Notes: generated by a model from the letters alone, not told the origin. A DNA stretch of 32,239 bases from an uncultured Pelagibacteraceae bacterium (GCA_902628525.1 CACOMZ010000008.1:1-32239), one strand, 5' to 3'. Numbered from the stretch's first letter, positions 1 through 8,147 are shown. A program made the numbers and translations.

Positions 1-1
1 A

Positions 2-457
2 AAACCAGACTTATTTAATAAAAACTTAAAACCCTACGAAACAGTTGGAAAACATATTAAAGAATTTGATAAAGATATTTATGAAGAGGAGAATGAAAAA
101 ACAAATCTTGGAACTTATTATAAAGAATTAAAGAAAGTAAAACCTGGTGAAAACTATCTTGCTCTTTGTGATGGTAGAAAATCAAATTTTAAAAAAAATA
201 CAAGATTTTGGAACTTTTTACTAAAGTTAAAAGAAGATCTTCCATCTTGGACTATTGCAGCACAACCTGGGCCATGGGTTGGTCCTTTTCATTGGAATAA
301 TCGAAGATTAAGAGTTCCTGAGATAGCAGCTATACAAACGTTTCCTAAAAATTATAAATTTTTTGGGAATAGAAGATCAATTCAAAGACAGATAGGTAAT
401 GCTGTGCCACCGTTGATGGGCAAAGCAATGATTAAATATTTAGTTTCTAATATCTAA
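2..457 (+). CDS. C5-cytosine DNA methyltransferase, C-terminal part (5' end outside window)
   Basis: This is the last 151 codons of a DNA (cytosine-5) methyltransferase whose 5' end lies beyond the left edge. The end carries the family's motif IX/X region: 'QTFP', then 'QIGNAVPPL' about 20 residues before the stop. It also contains 'PGENY', 'FWNFLLKL', 'PSWTI' and 'GPFHW', which recur almost unchanged in the second methyltransferase at 1007-2035, so the two are close paralogues. The catalytic Pro-Cys motif and SAM-binding motif I are not in the window, so activity cannot be judged. The TAA at 455-457 lies 18 bp inside the 3' end of the minus-strand gene at 440-973, so the two are convergent. 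Family membership is clear; the target sequence is unknown. It probably protects host DNA together with the second methyltransferase. Confidence 0.88.
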   Translation, partial: KPDLFNKNLKPYETVGKHIKEFDKDIYEEENEKTNLGTYYKELKKVKPGENYLALCDGRKSNFKKNTRFWNFLLKLKEDLPSWTIAAQPGPWVGPFHWNNRRLRVPEIAAIQTFPKNYKFFGNRRSIQRQIGNAVPPLMGKAMIKYLVSNI

Positions 458-973
458 GTTTCGATAAAAATTTATAAAATTTTTATATTGGTGAATATTC
501 AAATTTTTAATTTGATTTAAATATAATTTAAAATACTTGCCTTTGAAGTTTATAGATACAGTATCTTCTTTGAGTGAATTGTCCCTATATTTATAATGTT
601 CAAAGCCTGTTTCCGCAGTTCTCTTACAAATACTATCTCTAGTATAAAGTGATCTATTTTTAGCTTTTGAATTAAATAAAAGTTTATTATCCCACGATAC
701 AAAGGTATTAGATTTCTCATGATAACCAATAATTAAAGCCCAAAATCCATTCTGATGATCCTCTTTTAAAATATTTCTTAAATTTTCACCAACCTGTATT
801 CTAAACTCATCAGGATTTGTTCTGAATGCAAATCTTATATTTTTTACACAAATAGAATATTTTCTATTTCTATAGATAAATTTTTTTGTTGTAATTCTTG
901 ACCATCTATTACTCTCAATTACAGATTTAATATCTTTTTTGTCTAAAAAATCTAAGATTGATATAGCGAACAT
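440..973 (-). CDS. Small protein of unknown function between two C5 methyltransferases
   Basis: A 177-aa basic protein that I do not firmly recognise. An N-terminal segment reads 'NPDEFRIQVG', then 'GFWALIIGYHEKSNTFVSWD' near residues 77-96. This order (an E-[FY]-R-I-Q strand, then a G-[YW]-x-x-x-x-x-x-F-x-x-W-D strand) reminds me of N-terminal domains of some restriction endonucleases and of methylase-associated proteins, but this is only an impression. No HNH, GIY-YIG or clear PD-(D/E)XK motif is visible. Its position, divergent from the second methyltransferase across 33 bp and convergent with the first, argues that it belongs to the modification cassette, either as a specificity or endonuclease part or as a regulator. 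There is no signal peptide or membrane segment, so it should be cytoplasmic. Real as a gene; function open. Confidence 0.7.
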   Translation of the reverse strand: MFAISILDFLDKKDIKSVIESNRWSRITTKKFIYRNRKYSICVKNIRFAFRTNPDEFRIQVGENLRNILKEDHQNGFWALIIGYHEKSNTFVSWDNKLLFNSKAKNRSLYTRDSICKRTAETGFEHYKYRDNSLKEDTVSINFKGKYFKLYLNQIKNLNIHQYKNFINFYRNLDIRN

Positions 974-975
974 GA

Positions 976-996
976 TACAATTGTAATATTTTACAA
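976..996. promoter_or_regulatory. Palindromic operator-like site between divergent genes
   Basis: The 33-bp gap between the divergent starts (973 minus, 1007 plus) holds the perfect 10-bp palindrome TACAATTGTA at 976-985. A third copy of the same arm follows, TTGTAA-TATT-TTACAA, at 981-996. Three TACAA/TTGTA half-sites in 21 bp look like a dimeric repressor site that could control both the methyltransferase and the small gene. The DNA is very A+T-rich, so chance palindromes are common. No matching regulator is recognised in the window. Confidence 0.35.
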
Positions 997-1006
997 CAAT
1001 AAGTAA

Positions 1007-2035
1007 ATGACTAAGATTTTAAGTTTATTTTCTGGTGCAGGTGGAATTGATATTGGTTTTAGAAGCAATTCATTTGAAACATATGCAGCTATAGATAATT
1101 GGAATATTGCTTGCGATACTCTAAAGAAAAATAAGATTTCAAAAAATATCATTTGTTCTGATATCAAAGATGTAAATTTTTCAAAATTTAAAGGCAAGGT
1201 TGATATTGTCGTTGGCGGACCTCCTTGTCCTCCTTATTCAAAATCGAGATTTTATATAAAAGAAAAAAAAAGGGCTTTAGAAGATGAGGACTCTTATACT
1301 CTTGTATATTTTTGTAAGGCTTTAAAGATAATAAAACCAAAAGTATTTTTTTTTGAAAATGTTCACGGTTTTTTTTTTAAACCTCATAAACCAGCTTTAG
1401 ATTTTTTTGAAAGTGAATGTAAAAAAGCAGGTTATAATTTATCTTATCAGGTAATAAATTGTGCAGATTATGGTGTTCCACAAATTCGGCAAAGATTTAT
1501 ATGTGTTGGAACTATAAAGGAATTAGGAAAATTTAATTTTCCTGAGTCGACTCACTCTAAAGTGAAAGAAAGTAACTTACTTTTTAAGAAAGCAAAATGG
1601 GTGAATTGCAAAGAAGCTATCGGCGATTTAGATAATAAATTGCCTGAAGATAAAGATAATTTAGCAGGTTCAAAGCATAAACATTTATTAAAACTTATAC
1701 CACCAGGTGAAAATTACCTTTTTTTTACTAAAGAAAGAGGACATCCTAAACCAGAGTTTAAATGGCGATCAAGATATTGGTCTTTCCTATTAAAGCTTTC
1801 CCCCAAAGAACCTTCTTGGACAATTCAAGCTAGTTTTTCAAATAACATGGGTCCATTTCACTGGAAAAATAGATTTTTAAGAATTAACGAAATTAAAAGG
1901 ATTCAAACTTTCCCAGATAATTACAAATTAGTTGGTGATTTTAGAGATCAATGGAGATTGGTGGGAAATGCTGTGCCACCTCTATTAGCTGAGGTGATAT
2001 CAAGAGAAATCAAAAAACAGTTTTTTACTATGTAA
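1007..2035 (+). CDS. DNA (cytosine-5) methyltransferase
   Basis: A complete 342-aa C5 methyltransferase that transfers a methyl group from S-adenosylmethionine to C5 of cytosine in a specific DNA site. Visible motifs are motif I 'LSLFSGAGGIDIGF' (residues 5-18), motif IV 'GGPPCPPYS' with catalytic Cys74, motif VI 'ENV' (117-119), motif VIII 'QIRQRF' (159-164) and motif X 'GNAVPP' (320-325). The target-recognition region between VIII and X is short. It shares several strings with the partial methyltransferase ending at 457. Two paralogous C5 enzymes side by side often modify the two strands of an asymmetric target (known for some type IIS systems; inferred here). It starts 33 bp from the divergent 177-aa gene, and its 3' end overlaps the DUF4420 nuclease gene by 8 bp tail to tail. 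Confidence 0.95.
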   Translation: MTKILSLFSGAGGIDIGFRSNSFETYAAIDNWNIACDTLKKNKISKNIICSDIKDVNFSKFKGKVDIVVGGPPCPPYSKSRFYIKEKKRALEDEDSYTLVYFCKALKIIKPKVFFFENVHGFFFKPHKPALDFFESECKKAGYNLSYQVINCADYGVPQIRQRFICVGTIKELGKFNFPESTHSKVKESNLLFKKAKWVNCKEAIGDLDNKLPEDKDNLAGSKHKHLLKLIPPGENYLFFTKERGHPKPEFKWRSRYWSFLLKLSPKEPSWTIQASFSNNMGPFHWKNRFLRINEIKRIQTFPDNYKLVGDFRDQWRLVGNAVPPLLAEVISREIKKQFFTM

Positions 2036-2978
2036 AAATTTTAAAATTTAAAATATCTTTTATTTCTTCACAGCTATTTAAATTTGACTCGAACTTTATT
2101 TTAGACAATCCTTGCATGGGTATCTCTTTAATTCTTGGAACTAATTTACTATCAAAAAATTTTATATTTTCTTTAGCATATTTAAAATCATATCTAATTT
2201 TATCTAATTCTTCTTGAGATTTTGAACCTATTATTGATAGAAAAATCTCATACAATTTTTTTTTGTTATCCCTATCATTTGTTTTTTTCTCAATCTCTTT
2301 TTTTAGGTCAAATAGTGATTTCCCAGTTCTTGATTTTCTTATCATTACTGATCCAATTATAATTTTATTGAATTTATTATTTAGTTGTTCATAAGAAAAA
2401 GTATGTTTTCTATCATTAGACTGTGTTGTTTTTATCTCTAATGCTTGATTATTATCGTAGAAATCAAAATTATCTGAGAGATTAGGATGCCAAGCTTTTA
2501 AAAATTTATCAACTTGATTGATAAATAAAATTACAAAAAGTTCACCCCAGAATCCTATTAAATCTTTATCTCTATTTTTCGCAATTTTGTTATATAATTC
2601 AATTAAGTTTTTTGTTTTCTCATAAACTTCTTTTTCTGATAAATTTTTAGGAAGATTACTTATTGTAGTATTCATTGAGCTTAAAAATATCTCTCTCAAA
2701 TTTTCATTATTAGATGTACAACTTAAAATACTAAATTTTTTCTTAATATTTTTTTTATTTATTTTGATTGTAGCTGTTATTCCGTGATTAAGTTTCAAGT
2801 TTTGAATATTTTCATTCTTACCCACAGGTTTTAATGTGGAAAATAAAAGAGATAAATGATTTTTTCCATTAATACCAATAAAGTGGTCATAAGAATTATT
2901 TAATCTATTAGCTGAAAAGGTAAACTGACTATTGTTTAAAGGTTTTTTTAAATTTTTATATAATTTATATAATGTCAT
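2028..2978 (-). CDS. PD-(D/E)XK nuclease-like protein, DUF4420 family
   Basis: A 316-aa protein with the DUF4420 signature: 'DLIGFWGELFVI' (about residues 139-150, Glu146), then Asp172 in 'NFDFYD', then 'ALEIKTT' with Glu181 and Lys183, and a conserved 'H..SYEQL' stretch. The Glu, Asp and ExK set is the catalytic layout of a PD-(D/E)XK nuclease, so it is the likely cutting subunit of the system. It is last in the leftward operon MORC, Z1, DUF4420, and its start codon overlaps the Z1 stop by 4 bp (ATGA), implying translational coupling. Genes of this family recur beside Z1 and MORC proteins in predicted restriction systems. Nuclease activity and cleavage site are inferred. The protein is cytoplasmic. 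Confidence 0.85.
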   Translation of the reverse strand: MTLYKLYKNLKKPLNNSQFTFSANRLNNSYDHFIGINGKNHLSLLFSTLKPVGKNENIQNLKLNHGITATIKINKKNIKKKFSILSCTSNNENLREIFLSSMNTTISNLPKNLSEKEVYEKTKNLIELYNKIAKNRDKDLIGFWGELFVILFINQVDKFLKAWHPNLSDNFDFYDNNQALEIKTTQSNDRKHTFSYEQLNNKFNKIIIGSVMIRKSRTGKSLFDLKKEIEKKTNDRDNKKKLYEIFLSIIGSKSQEELDKIRYDFKYAKENIKFFDSKLVPRIKEIPMQGLSKIKFESNLNSCEEIKDILNFKIFT

Positions 2979-5587
2979 TCCCTATGACCAACAATTATAT
3001 CTTGAAACATATTGTTTGGTAAAAAAAAACTTAAATAAGGAACTTTTTCTTTTAACAATTCACCTTCACCTCTCTGTTTTTCATACACATTAATTTCATG
3101 TATTTGTAGTGTTGGAGTTTCAAAACAATTCATATCATTTGATATTTGATTGAGATACTCTAAATGTATTCTACTATCTCCAGGGAACAAATTATTATTG
3201 TTATTACTGCCAAAACCTTGTGTTTGACCCTGAGAAGTGGTCACCGGTCCTCTTAAAATTTCATCAATATTTTTTGACTTAGACCATGGTTTTCTTGGAT
3301 TTAATTCATTTTCCCTAAATAAAATTATCGGACATTGAGTGTTGGCTCTTTCATGCTTTCTTTTAGAGTAATCCTCATCCTTCTCATTTTCATTCTGTAC
3401 GGGATCTAAGTAATGATCAATTAATGTCATAATCACACTAAAATTATTTAAATCTCTATTTTCGAATTCATAATTATTCAATATATGTTCTAATACAGTC
3501 TTGATTGTAATATTTTTCATTATTTTAATATTTAAATTTTCTGTCCAAGGATGATTTTTTTTTATTTCTTCAATTTTGCTCAATTTTATAAATTGATCAG
3601 AATATTGTTTTGTTAAAATTTCATAAATTTTTTTATTTTTTTCTAACTGATTTCCTTCTAAAAGGTGTGAAAACCTACATCTAATTGATCTCTCATAAGG
3701 ACGTGTTCTTCTAATAAGAGCAATATCATTCATCACCCCAGCTCTTGTTAATCTATAATCACCTCTACCAGGACCAAACCAAAATCTTCTCCATTTTCTT
3801 AAATCTCTCTCAGTTTCTAAGAATCTATTTAAAACTTTCATTAAATTTTTATTTCTATCGTATTCACCTTCGAAAAAATTTAAAACATCATCAGTAAAAT
3901 AAAGTCTAATAAAATCGGAATTTTTTCCCTGATAACCCATAAATCTTGCACGTTGAAGAAGAGTGTCCTCCTGTCTACCACCCAATGGTCTTGTTAAATA
4001 AGTTACCGTTAATCCTTCAACTGTATACCCTCTATCTAATCCAAATCCTCCAACTAGAATATTTGAGTAATTTCTTTTCCAATCTACTTTAGGAATTCTA
4101 TTACGTCCTTGCCTTCTATTAGCATTGAATGGTATTGGAGTTATTCCCAAACAATCTTTGCTTTGAAATTTTATCCAAAATTTTTCATCAATATCAGGTA
4201 TTTTGATTTGAGCATTTTTTTTTATTTCATCTAAATTTACTTTAACTTCTCTCTCCAATAATTTAAACTCTTCTGAATCTCTTTTTTTAAATGCACGTCT
4301 CAAATCGTCTTGTAAACCTTTTAACCAATCAATATATCTCTCATGAGTACCTGTTAAACCAGACGGGTGTATCATCATAGTCATATTTTCTTTGTCTGGA
4401 TTTTTATCTTTCTTTAAATACAAAGCTGAAGCTACTGAAGTTAGGTAATAAATGTAAGCTTCTCTTAACGATGCTGGCCTTTCATCTCCACCTTGCTCAT
4501 ATTGTCTTAAATCTTCATTAATTGGTTTAACAAATCTATCTATTTTATTTCTAGTTCCAAAAAAATATTCTAATCCAGTATATTGTTCTCCAGGACTAAT
4601 AATTTTGCCGAAAGAGGGTGATAAATTATTGAAGGTATTTATTAAAAGTGGAGCATTAGGAGTAGCTGTATATCCAAGGAAAGAATGAAATTTAAAAATA
4701 TTTCTTAAATTCCTGATTGTTTCATGTGTTGCTGGTTGATCTAAATCAATATTTATTTTATCACCTATGTAATTTGAGAAATTATTTTGCAAGTCTTTAC
4801 CTGGATTTATTTCGTAAAGTTGATCTGGATCTAGACCTTTATATTCGCAAATACTTTGAATAGTATCATCTGATTTAACCTCATATAAATCAAGATCATC
4901 TTTGCTCTCAGGATCATTTTTTGACGCACGAGAATTAAGTGAATGATGGTCGCACTCATCATCTATTATAAGAGTGGGAAGTTTATCAAACTTTGAATAA
5001 TCCTTTTTACAAGAATCATCAAAAAGTTTTATAATTTTTCTTATTCTACTAGGATTTTTCATTGAGAGAATGACTAAAGTTTTTTGATCCTCTTCCTCAA
5101 CTTCAGGATTGTTCCAATCATAAATACTACTCTCTAAAATATCTTGAAACCTTTTTGCTTCCCATTCATCATCAACGTTTCTTAGTACATCAAATTTTCT
5201 ATCATCTAAAACTTCATCTATTCTTGCAGTATTTTGTGAAACTAATGGACCCACACTTCCTGTAAGCAATATCAATATTTTGAAATTATTATCTGCAGCT
5301 AAGCTAAAAATAGCTTCCATAGATGTTGTTTTTCCACTTTGAATTTGCCCAAAGCATAATCCAGTAGAATTTAAATTTACTTCCTCAATGTTATTTGGAT
5401 TTATGCATCTAGAAAGCAATTTAATACTGTCTTCTCTGAGCTGACTTTTATCTTTATTTGAAATTTTTTCTTTTGATGAAATATAAGACTCAAAAATATT
5501 ACCATTTGACAATGGCGTCCAAGTTGGATTTTTACCATCCAGCAAACTACTTTCATTTTGATTTATTTCTATTTTAATATCTTCCAT
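2975..5587 (-). CDS. Z1-domain superfamily II ATPase/helicase-like protein with LysM-like insertion
   Basis: An 870-aa Z1-domain protein. Walker A 'GQIQSGKTTS' is at residues 80-89, the DEAD-like Walker B 'LIIDDEC' around 206-212, and 'GYTATP' at 305-310. The Z1 signature 'GGFGLDRGYTVEGL' spans about 513-526, and a motif VI-like 'LQRARFMGYQG' carrying the probable arginine finger is at 544-554. This is the motor of MORC/Z1 restriction-like systems, expected to use ATP to move on or remodel DNA and to direct the nuclease. Residues 235-284 (bases 4736-4885) read as a LysM-like module: 'YEVKSDDTIQSICEYKGL', then 'LYEINPG', ending 'GDKINIDL'. LysM normally binds N-acetylglucosamine polymers, so its place between Walker B and TATP is unexpected. 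The gene overlaps DUF4420 by 4 bp and starts 3 bp after the MORC stop, forming one operon. Confidence 0.92.
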   Translation of the reverse strand: MEDIKIEINQNESSLLDGKNPTWTPLSNGNIFESYISSKEKISNKDKSQLREDSIKLLSRCINPNNIEEVNLNSTGLCFGQIQSGKTTSMEAIFSLAADNNFKILILLTGSVGPLVSQNTARIDEVLDDRKFDVLRNVDDEWEAKRFQDILESSIYDWNNPEVEEEDQKTLVILSMKNPSRIRKIIKLFDDSCKKDYSKFDKLPTLIIDDECDHHSLNSRASKNDPESKDDLDLYEVKSDDTIQSICEYKGLDPDQLYEINPGKDLQNNFSNYIGDKINIDLDQPATHETIRNLRNIFKFHSFLGYTATPNAPLLINTFNNLSPSFGKIISPGEQYTGLEYFFGTRNKIDRFVKPINEDLRQYEQGGDERPASLREAYIYYLTSVASALYLKKDKNPDKENMTMMIHPSGLTGTHERYIDWLKGLQDDLRRAFKKRDSEEFKLLEREVKVNLDEIKKNAQIKIPDIDEKFWIKFQSKDCLGITPIPFNANRRQGRNRIPKVDWKRNYSNILVGGFGLDRGYTVEGLTVTYLTRPLGGRQEDTLLQRARFMGYQGKNSDFIRLYFTDDVLNFFEGEYDRNKNLMKVLNRFLETERDLRKWRRFWFGPGRGDYRLTRAGVMNDIALIRRTRPYERSIRCRFSHLLEGNQLEKNKKIYEILTKQYSDQFIKLSKIEEIKKNHPWTENLNIKIMKNITIKTVLEHILNNYEFENRDLNNFSVIMTLIDHYLDPVQNENEKDEDYSKRKHERANTQCPIILFRENELNPRKPWSKSKNIDEILRGPVTTSQGQTQGFGSNNNNNLFPGDSRIHLEYLNQISNDMNCFETPTLQIHEINVYEKQRGEGELLKEKVPYLSFFLPNNMFQDIIVGHRE

Positions 5588-5590
5588 TTT

Positions 5591-7141
5591 TTAATCTATT
5601 GTAGGAGGCACACTATCTATTATCCTATTTATATACTCTCTTACCATATAACTATCTTTAAAACCTCTTTGTTTACCTATAATCTCTGCCAAAACTATAT
5701 AGCATAGTAATGACAACATCCCTTCAATTTCTTTTTCATCACTTCCAAAATACTGTGAACTAAAACCTTTATTCATCATAATTTGAATTTGAACTTTTTT
5801 TTCTTTTTTTCCTTTCTTATCAAAACTATAATCTAACCATTCTTTGTCCGAAACATTCTTATCATTATTTAAGATTACATCGAGAGTCCAACTTTCACCC
5901 TGAAAATTTACTTTTTTTGATTTTATTTTTGTTGGTTTAGATTCGGGTTTCGGCAATTCTTTTTTTACTTCTGTAGGTTTTATCTTTTCAATATCTGCAA
6001 GTACTGACATTGCTTTGGAGAGTTGAACCATTGATGAACTTCCTGCCTTTTCATAGGTGGATCTTATTTCAGGTGTATGAATTTCTTTTCTAAATCTATC
6101 TGCTTGTCTTATGATGGGCATATCGTCAGAGTCTAACACTGATTTTAATTTTGTTAAAAAGGCTTGCTTGTCGTCTTCAGACCAATTTAAATTATCTTTA
6201 GTGTGTGTTACTTCCATTTCATCGTCAAAATGAATTTCACCAAATAATCTTCTTGCTATAGATGAACCTTCTTGTCTTACTAATTTTAATGGTCTCCACG
6301 GCTCATCGTCACTACCAAATAGTAACCTATTTCTTCTAAAAACAGCAAATCCTGCATTTTTATTTCCTGGATCTGCTATTGCGGCATATCCCCAAATATT
6401 TCTGGTACTTTTATTTATACTAAAATCAAAATCAAATTTTTTAAACCAAGTAACTTTTTTAGGATTTATAATATCGTCATCTAAATCCTTATAACTAGGA
6501 GCCTTAAGCACCGGTAAGTTTTTATATCTCAATAAAGCCCCATTATATCTAATCTCAATTTCACCTTTATTAATGAAAGCCCTATACATGGAAGCTAAAT
6601 GATCTTTAATTCTTTCTACACTTTTTCCTCTTGGATTGTGGTTAAGATCTTTTAGAGTAACAATTGTATAATGAGAATTTTTATTCATCTTTGAAGTTTT
6701 GTAAGACAATCTGTCATTCTTCTCTTTAGTAATTTTTTCTATGTCAAATTTTGCTTCTGTTGCAAAATCCTCACCAATTGCTTTTGATTTAACTGTCCAA
6801 AGATTTGAAAACCAACAAGCAGCTGTTTTCATTCCCATTCCAAATTCAGACAAACCTGTTTGTTTTTTTGGTCTCATAGCTGCTTGAAATGCTCTTTCAT
6901 AATTTTCTTTATTTATTCCTGCTGCGTTATCTTTTATCTCAATTACAGCTCCGCTTACATAAATATCAATTTTAAGTTTATAATTACTGTGAAGTTTTCT
7001 GAGTTTAGTTTTGTTATCAATGTAGCTTTGAATTGAATTATCCACAAACTCTGCTGTTGCATGGTAAGGAGTATAGTTGATGGCTGATAATATGGATAAA
7101 TATCCAACTCCAGGTCTTATATTTATTGTATTATTAGACAT
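5591..7141 (-). CDS. MORC/MutL-like GHKL ATPase
   Basis: A 516-aa GHKL-fold ATPase of the prokaryotic MORC group. Numbering from the ATG at 7141, the N-box is 'EFVDNS' (31-36), the G1 box is 'DNAAGI' (71-76), and the G2 lid 'GLSEFGMGMKTAACWFSNLW' spans 96-115. ATP-driven dimer closure in the MutL/Hsp90 style is known for the superfamily. The C-terminal third is lysine-rich and less typical. An in-frame TTG at 7162 would add seven hydrophobic residues; I prefer the ATG at 7141 because the conserved 'NIRPGVGYLSILSAINYTP' start of the domain follows it directly. It is the first gene of the leftward MORC, Z1, DUF4420 operon. The expected role is as an ATP-gated clamp or sensor of a DNA-targeting defence complex in the cytoplasm. 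Confidence 0.9.
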   Translation of the reverse strand: MSNNTINIRPGVGYLSILSAINYTPYHATAEFVDNSIQSYIDNKTKLRKLHSNYKLKIDIYVSGAVIEIKDNAAGINKENYERAFQAAMRPKKQTGLSEFGMGMKTAACWFSNLWTVKSKAIGEDFATEAKFDIEKITKEKNDRLSYKTSKMNKNSHYTIVTLKDLNHNPRGKSVERIKDHLASMYRAFINKGEIEIRYNGALLRYKNLPVLKAPSYKDLDDDIINPKKVTWFKKFDFDFSINKSTRNIWGYAAIADPGNKNAGFAVFRRNRLLFGSDDEPWRPLKLVRQEGSSIARRLFGEIHFDDEMEVTHTKDNLNWSEDDKQAFLTKLKSVLDSDDMPIIRQADRFRKEIHTPEIRSTYEKAGSSSMVQLSKAMSVLADIEKIKPTEVKKELPKPESKPTKIKSKKVNFQGESWTLDVILNNDKNVSDKEWLDYSFDKKGKKEKKVQIQIMMNKGFSSQYFGSDEKEIEGMLSLLCYIVLAEIIGKQRGFKDSYMVREYINRIIDSVPPTID

Positions 7142-7261
7142 AAAAATAAAAAACTTCGTCAAAAGTATTATGTTTTAAAAAAAAAATAAATCTTTTTAAA
7201 AACATAATTAAGTCAAAAACAGACCATTATAATATATTTTAGTTATTAAATGCGTTGGATT

Positions 7262-7338
7262 TCAATCCTTTTCTATCGTATTCCGCTTTTTTTATTATCT
7301 CCCTTGTTGCGTAATTCGAACCAAACGAAAAGGATTGA
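7262..7338. repeat. 12-bp perfect inverted repeat in the intergenic region
   Basis: TCAATCCTTTTC at 7262-7273 is exactly mirrored by GAAAAGGATTGA at 7327-7338, with 53 bp between. It lies in the 260-bp gap between the divergent defence operon (ATG at 7141) and the first island gene (ATG at 7402). The arms are G+C-richer than the surroundings. It could be an RNA hairpin, a regulator site or a boundary scar of an inserted element. No transposase or target-site duplication is seen. Confidence 0.6.
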
Positions 7339-7401
7339 GACCATTACCAATTATAAATTGTTAACCCTCAAAAAATCAATCAACAATAGGAGTTCCAATA
7401 T

Positions 7402-7587
7402 ATGGAAATAGACCGTGTCTGTAAGTACTGTCACGTGAGTGCTTACGTTGCATACGATAACTGTGACCCCGTTTATAAACAAACTTTCAAATTCGAGATA
7501 TTACCAGGTGAACACAACAGTTTAGTCTGGGATAAAATCATAAAAATATTTAAGAAAAATGGATACAAAGTGGAGCTCAAATCATGA
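7402..7587 (+). CDS. Small CxxC protein, unknown
   Basis: A 61-aa protein starting 9 bases after a good ribosome site (AGGAG at 7388-7392). It has Cys7 and Cys10 in a CxxC pair plus Cys21, followed by a segment ending in a predicted helix ('WDKIIKIFKKNGYKVEL'). I do not recognise the family. Its stop overlaps the start of the next gene by 4 bp (ATGA), so it is the first member of a coupled trio with a secreted and a membrane protein. Coding is supported by the ribosome site and the coupling rather than by homology. Confidence 0.6.
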   Translation: MEIDRVCKYCHVSAYVAYDNCDPVYKQTFKFEILPGEHNSLVWDKIIKIFKKNGYKVELKS

Positions 7588-8147
7588 AAAGAGTTTTACT
7601 TATTATTTTATTGCATCTATCTCTTTTTTTTCTTGTATTTGCCTACCAAGCCCAAGCTTCTGAAGAAGAATGGAAAATAGATAGGTATGAAAGCCTTGTA
7701 TTTGCTAGAGTTTACGGTGAGGTAATACATGGAGATAGTTTAAATTTTTTTATTAATTCTAAAGATAACTGTGAAAAAGTTTGGCATAATTTTACATTTT
7801 ATACATATGAACAGCCTGGAGATATAAAACAACTATTACACAAAAATATACCAATAAAAATTAATGATGAAGAAGTAACGGCTCATGTTGATCATATTCA
7901 GCCATTCTTAATGGGTTACAGAGTATTGCTATCTTTAGGATCTTTCCCAATTAAAGAATATATTTATAAATTAAACAATTTTTATATTGAGGAAAAAAGA
8001 TTTGAGATTGAAATAATTGATGGCATTGACTTTAAAGCCAGTAAATATTTTGATATTCGAAATAATAGCTGGAAACTCGATAAACTTGTCCCTTCAGTAT
8101 TAAAAGCTAATAAGCTTTGCAAAGAGATTTTTGATAAAAAATTATGA
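7584..8147 (+). CDS. Secreted/periplasmic protein, unknown
   Basis: A 187-aa protein with a clear Sec signal peptide: basic start 'MKR', hydrophobic residues 4-20, and probable cleavage after 'YQAQA' near residue 25. The mature part is mixed beta/alpha in appearance and holds only two cysteines (Cys63 and Cys179), which could form a disulfide in the periplasm. No enzymatic motif is recognised. It overlaps both neighbours by 4 bp (ATGA at each junction), so the three small genes are translated together. A periplasmic protein working with the one-helix membrane protein downstream is a reasonable guess. Confidence 0.72.
   Translation: MKRVLLIILLHLSLFFLVFAYQAQASEEEWKIDRYESLVFARVYGEVIHGDSLNFFINSKDNCEKVWHNFTFYTYEQPGDIKQLLHKNIPIKINDEEVTAHVDHIQPFLMGYRVLLSLGSFPIKEYIYKLNNFYIEEKRFEIEIIDGIDFKASKYFDIRNNSWKLDKLVPSVLKANKLCKEIFDKKL

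Noticed and set aside
991-1197. Minus-strand reading frame opposite the start of the methyltransferase
   Set aside because: It lies over motifs I-IV of a clear methyltransferase and has no ribosome site or family features.
7142-7162. TTG start adding seven residues to the MORC ATPase
   Set aside because: The added residues are unrelated to the domain, and an ATG at 7141 directly precedes the conserved start.
7300-7330. TTCGAACC-like string resembling a tRNA T-loop
   Set aside because: Neither strand gives a paired T-stem or acceptor stem around it, so it is not a tRNA fragment that can be supported.
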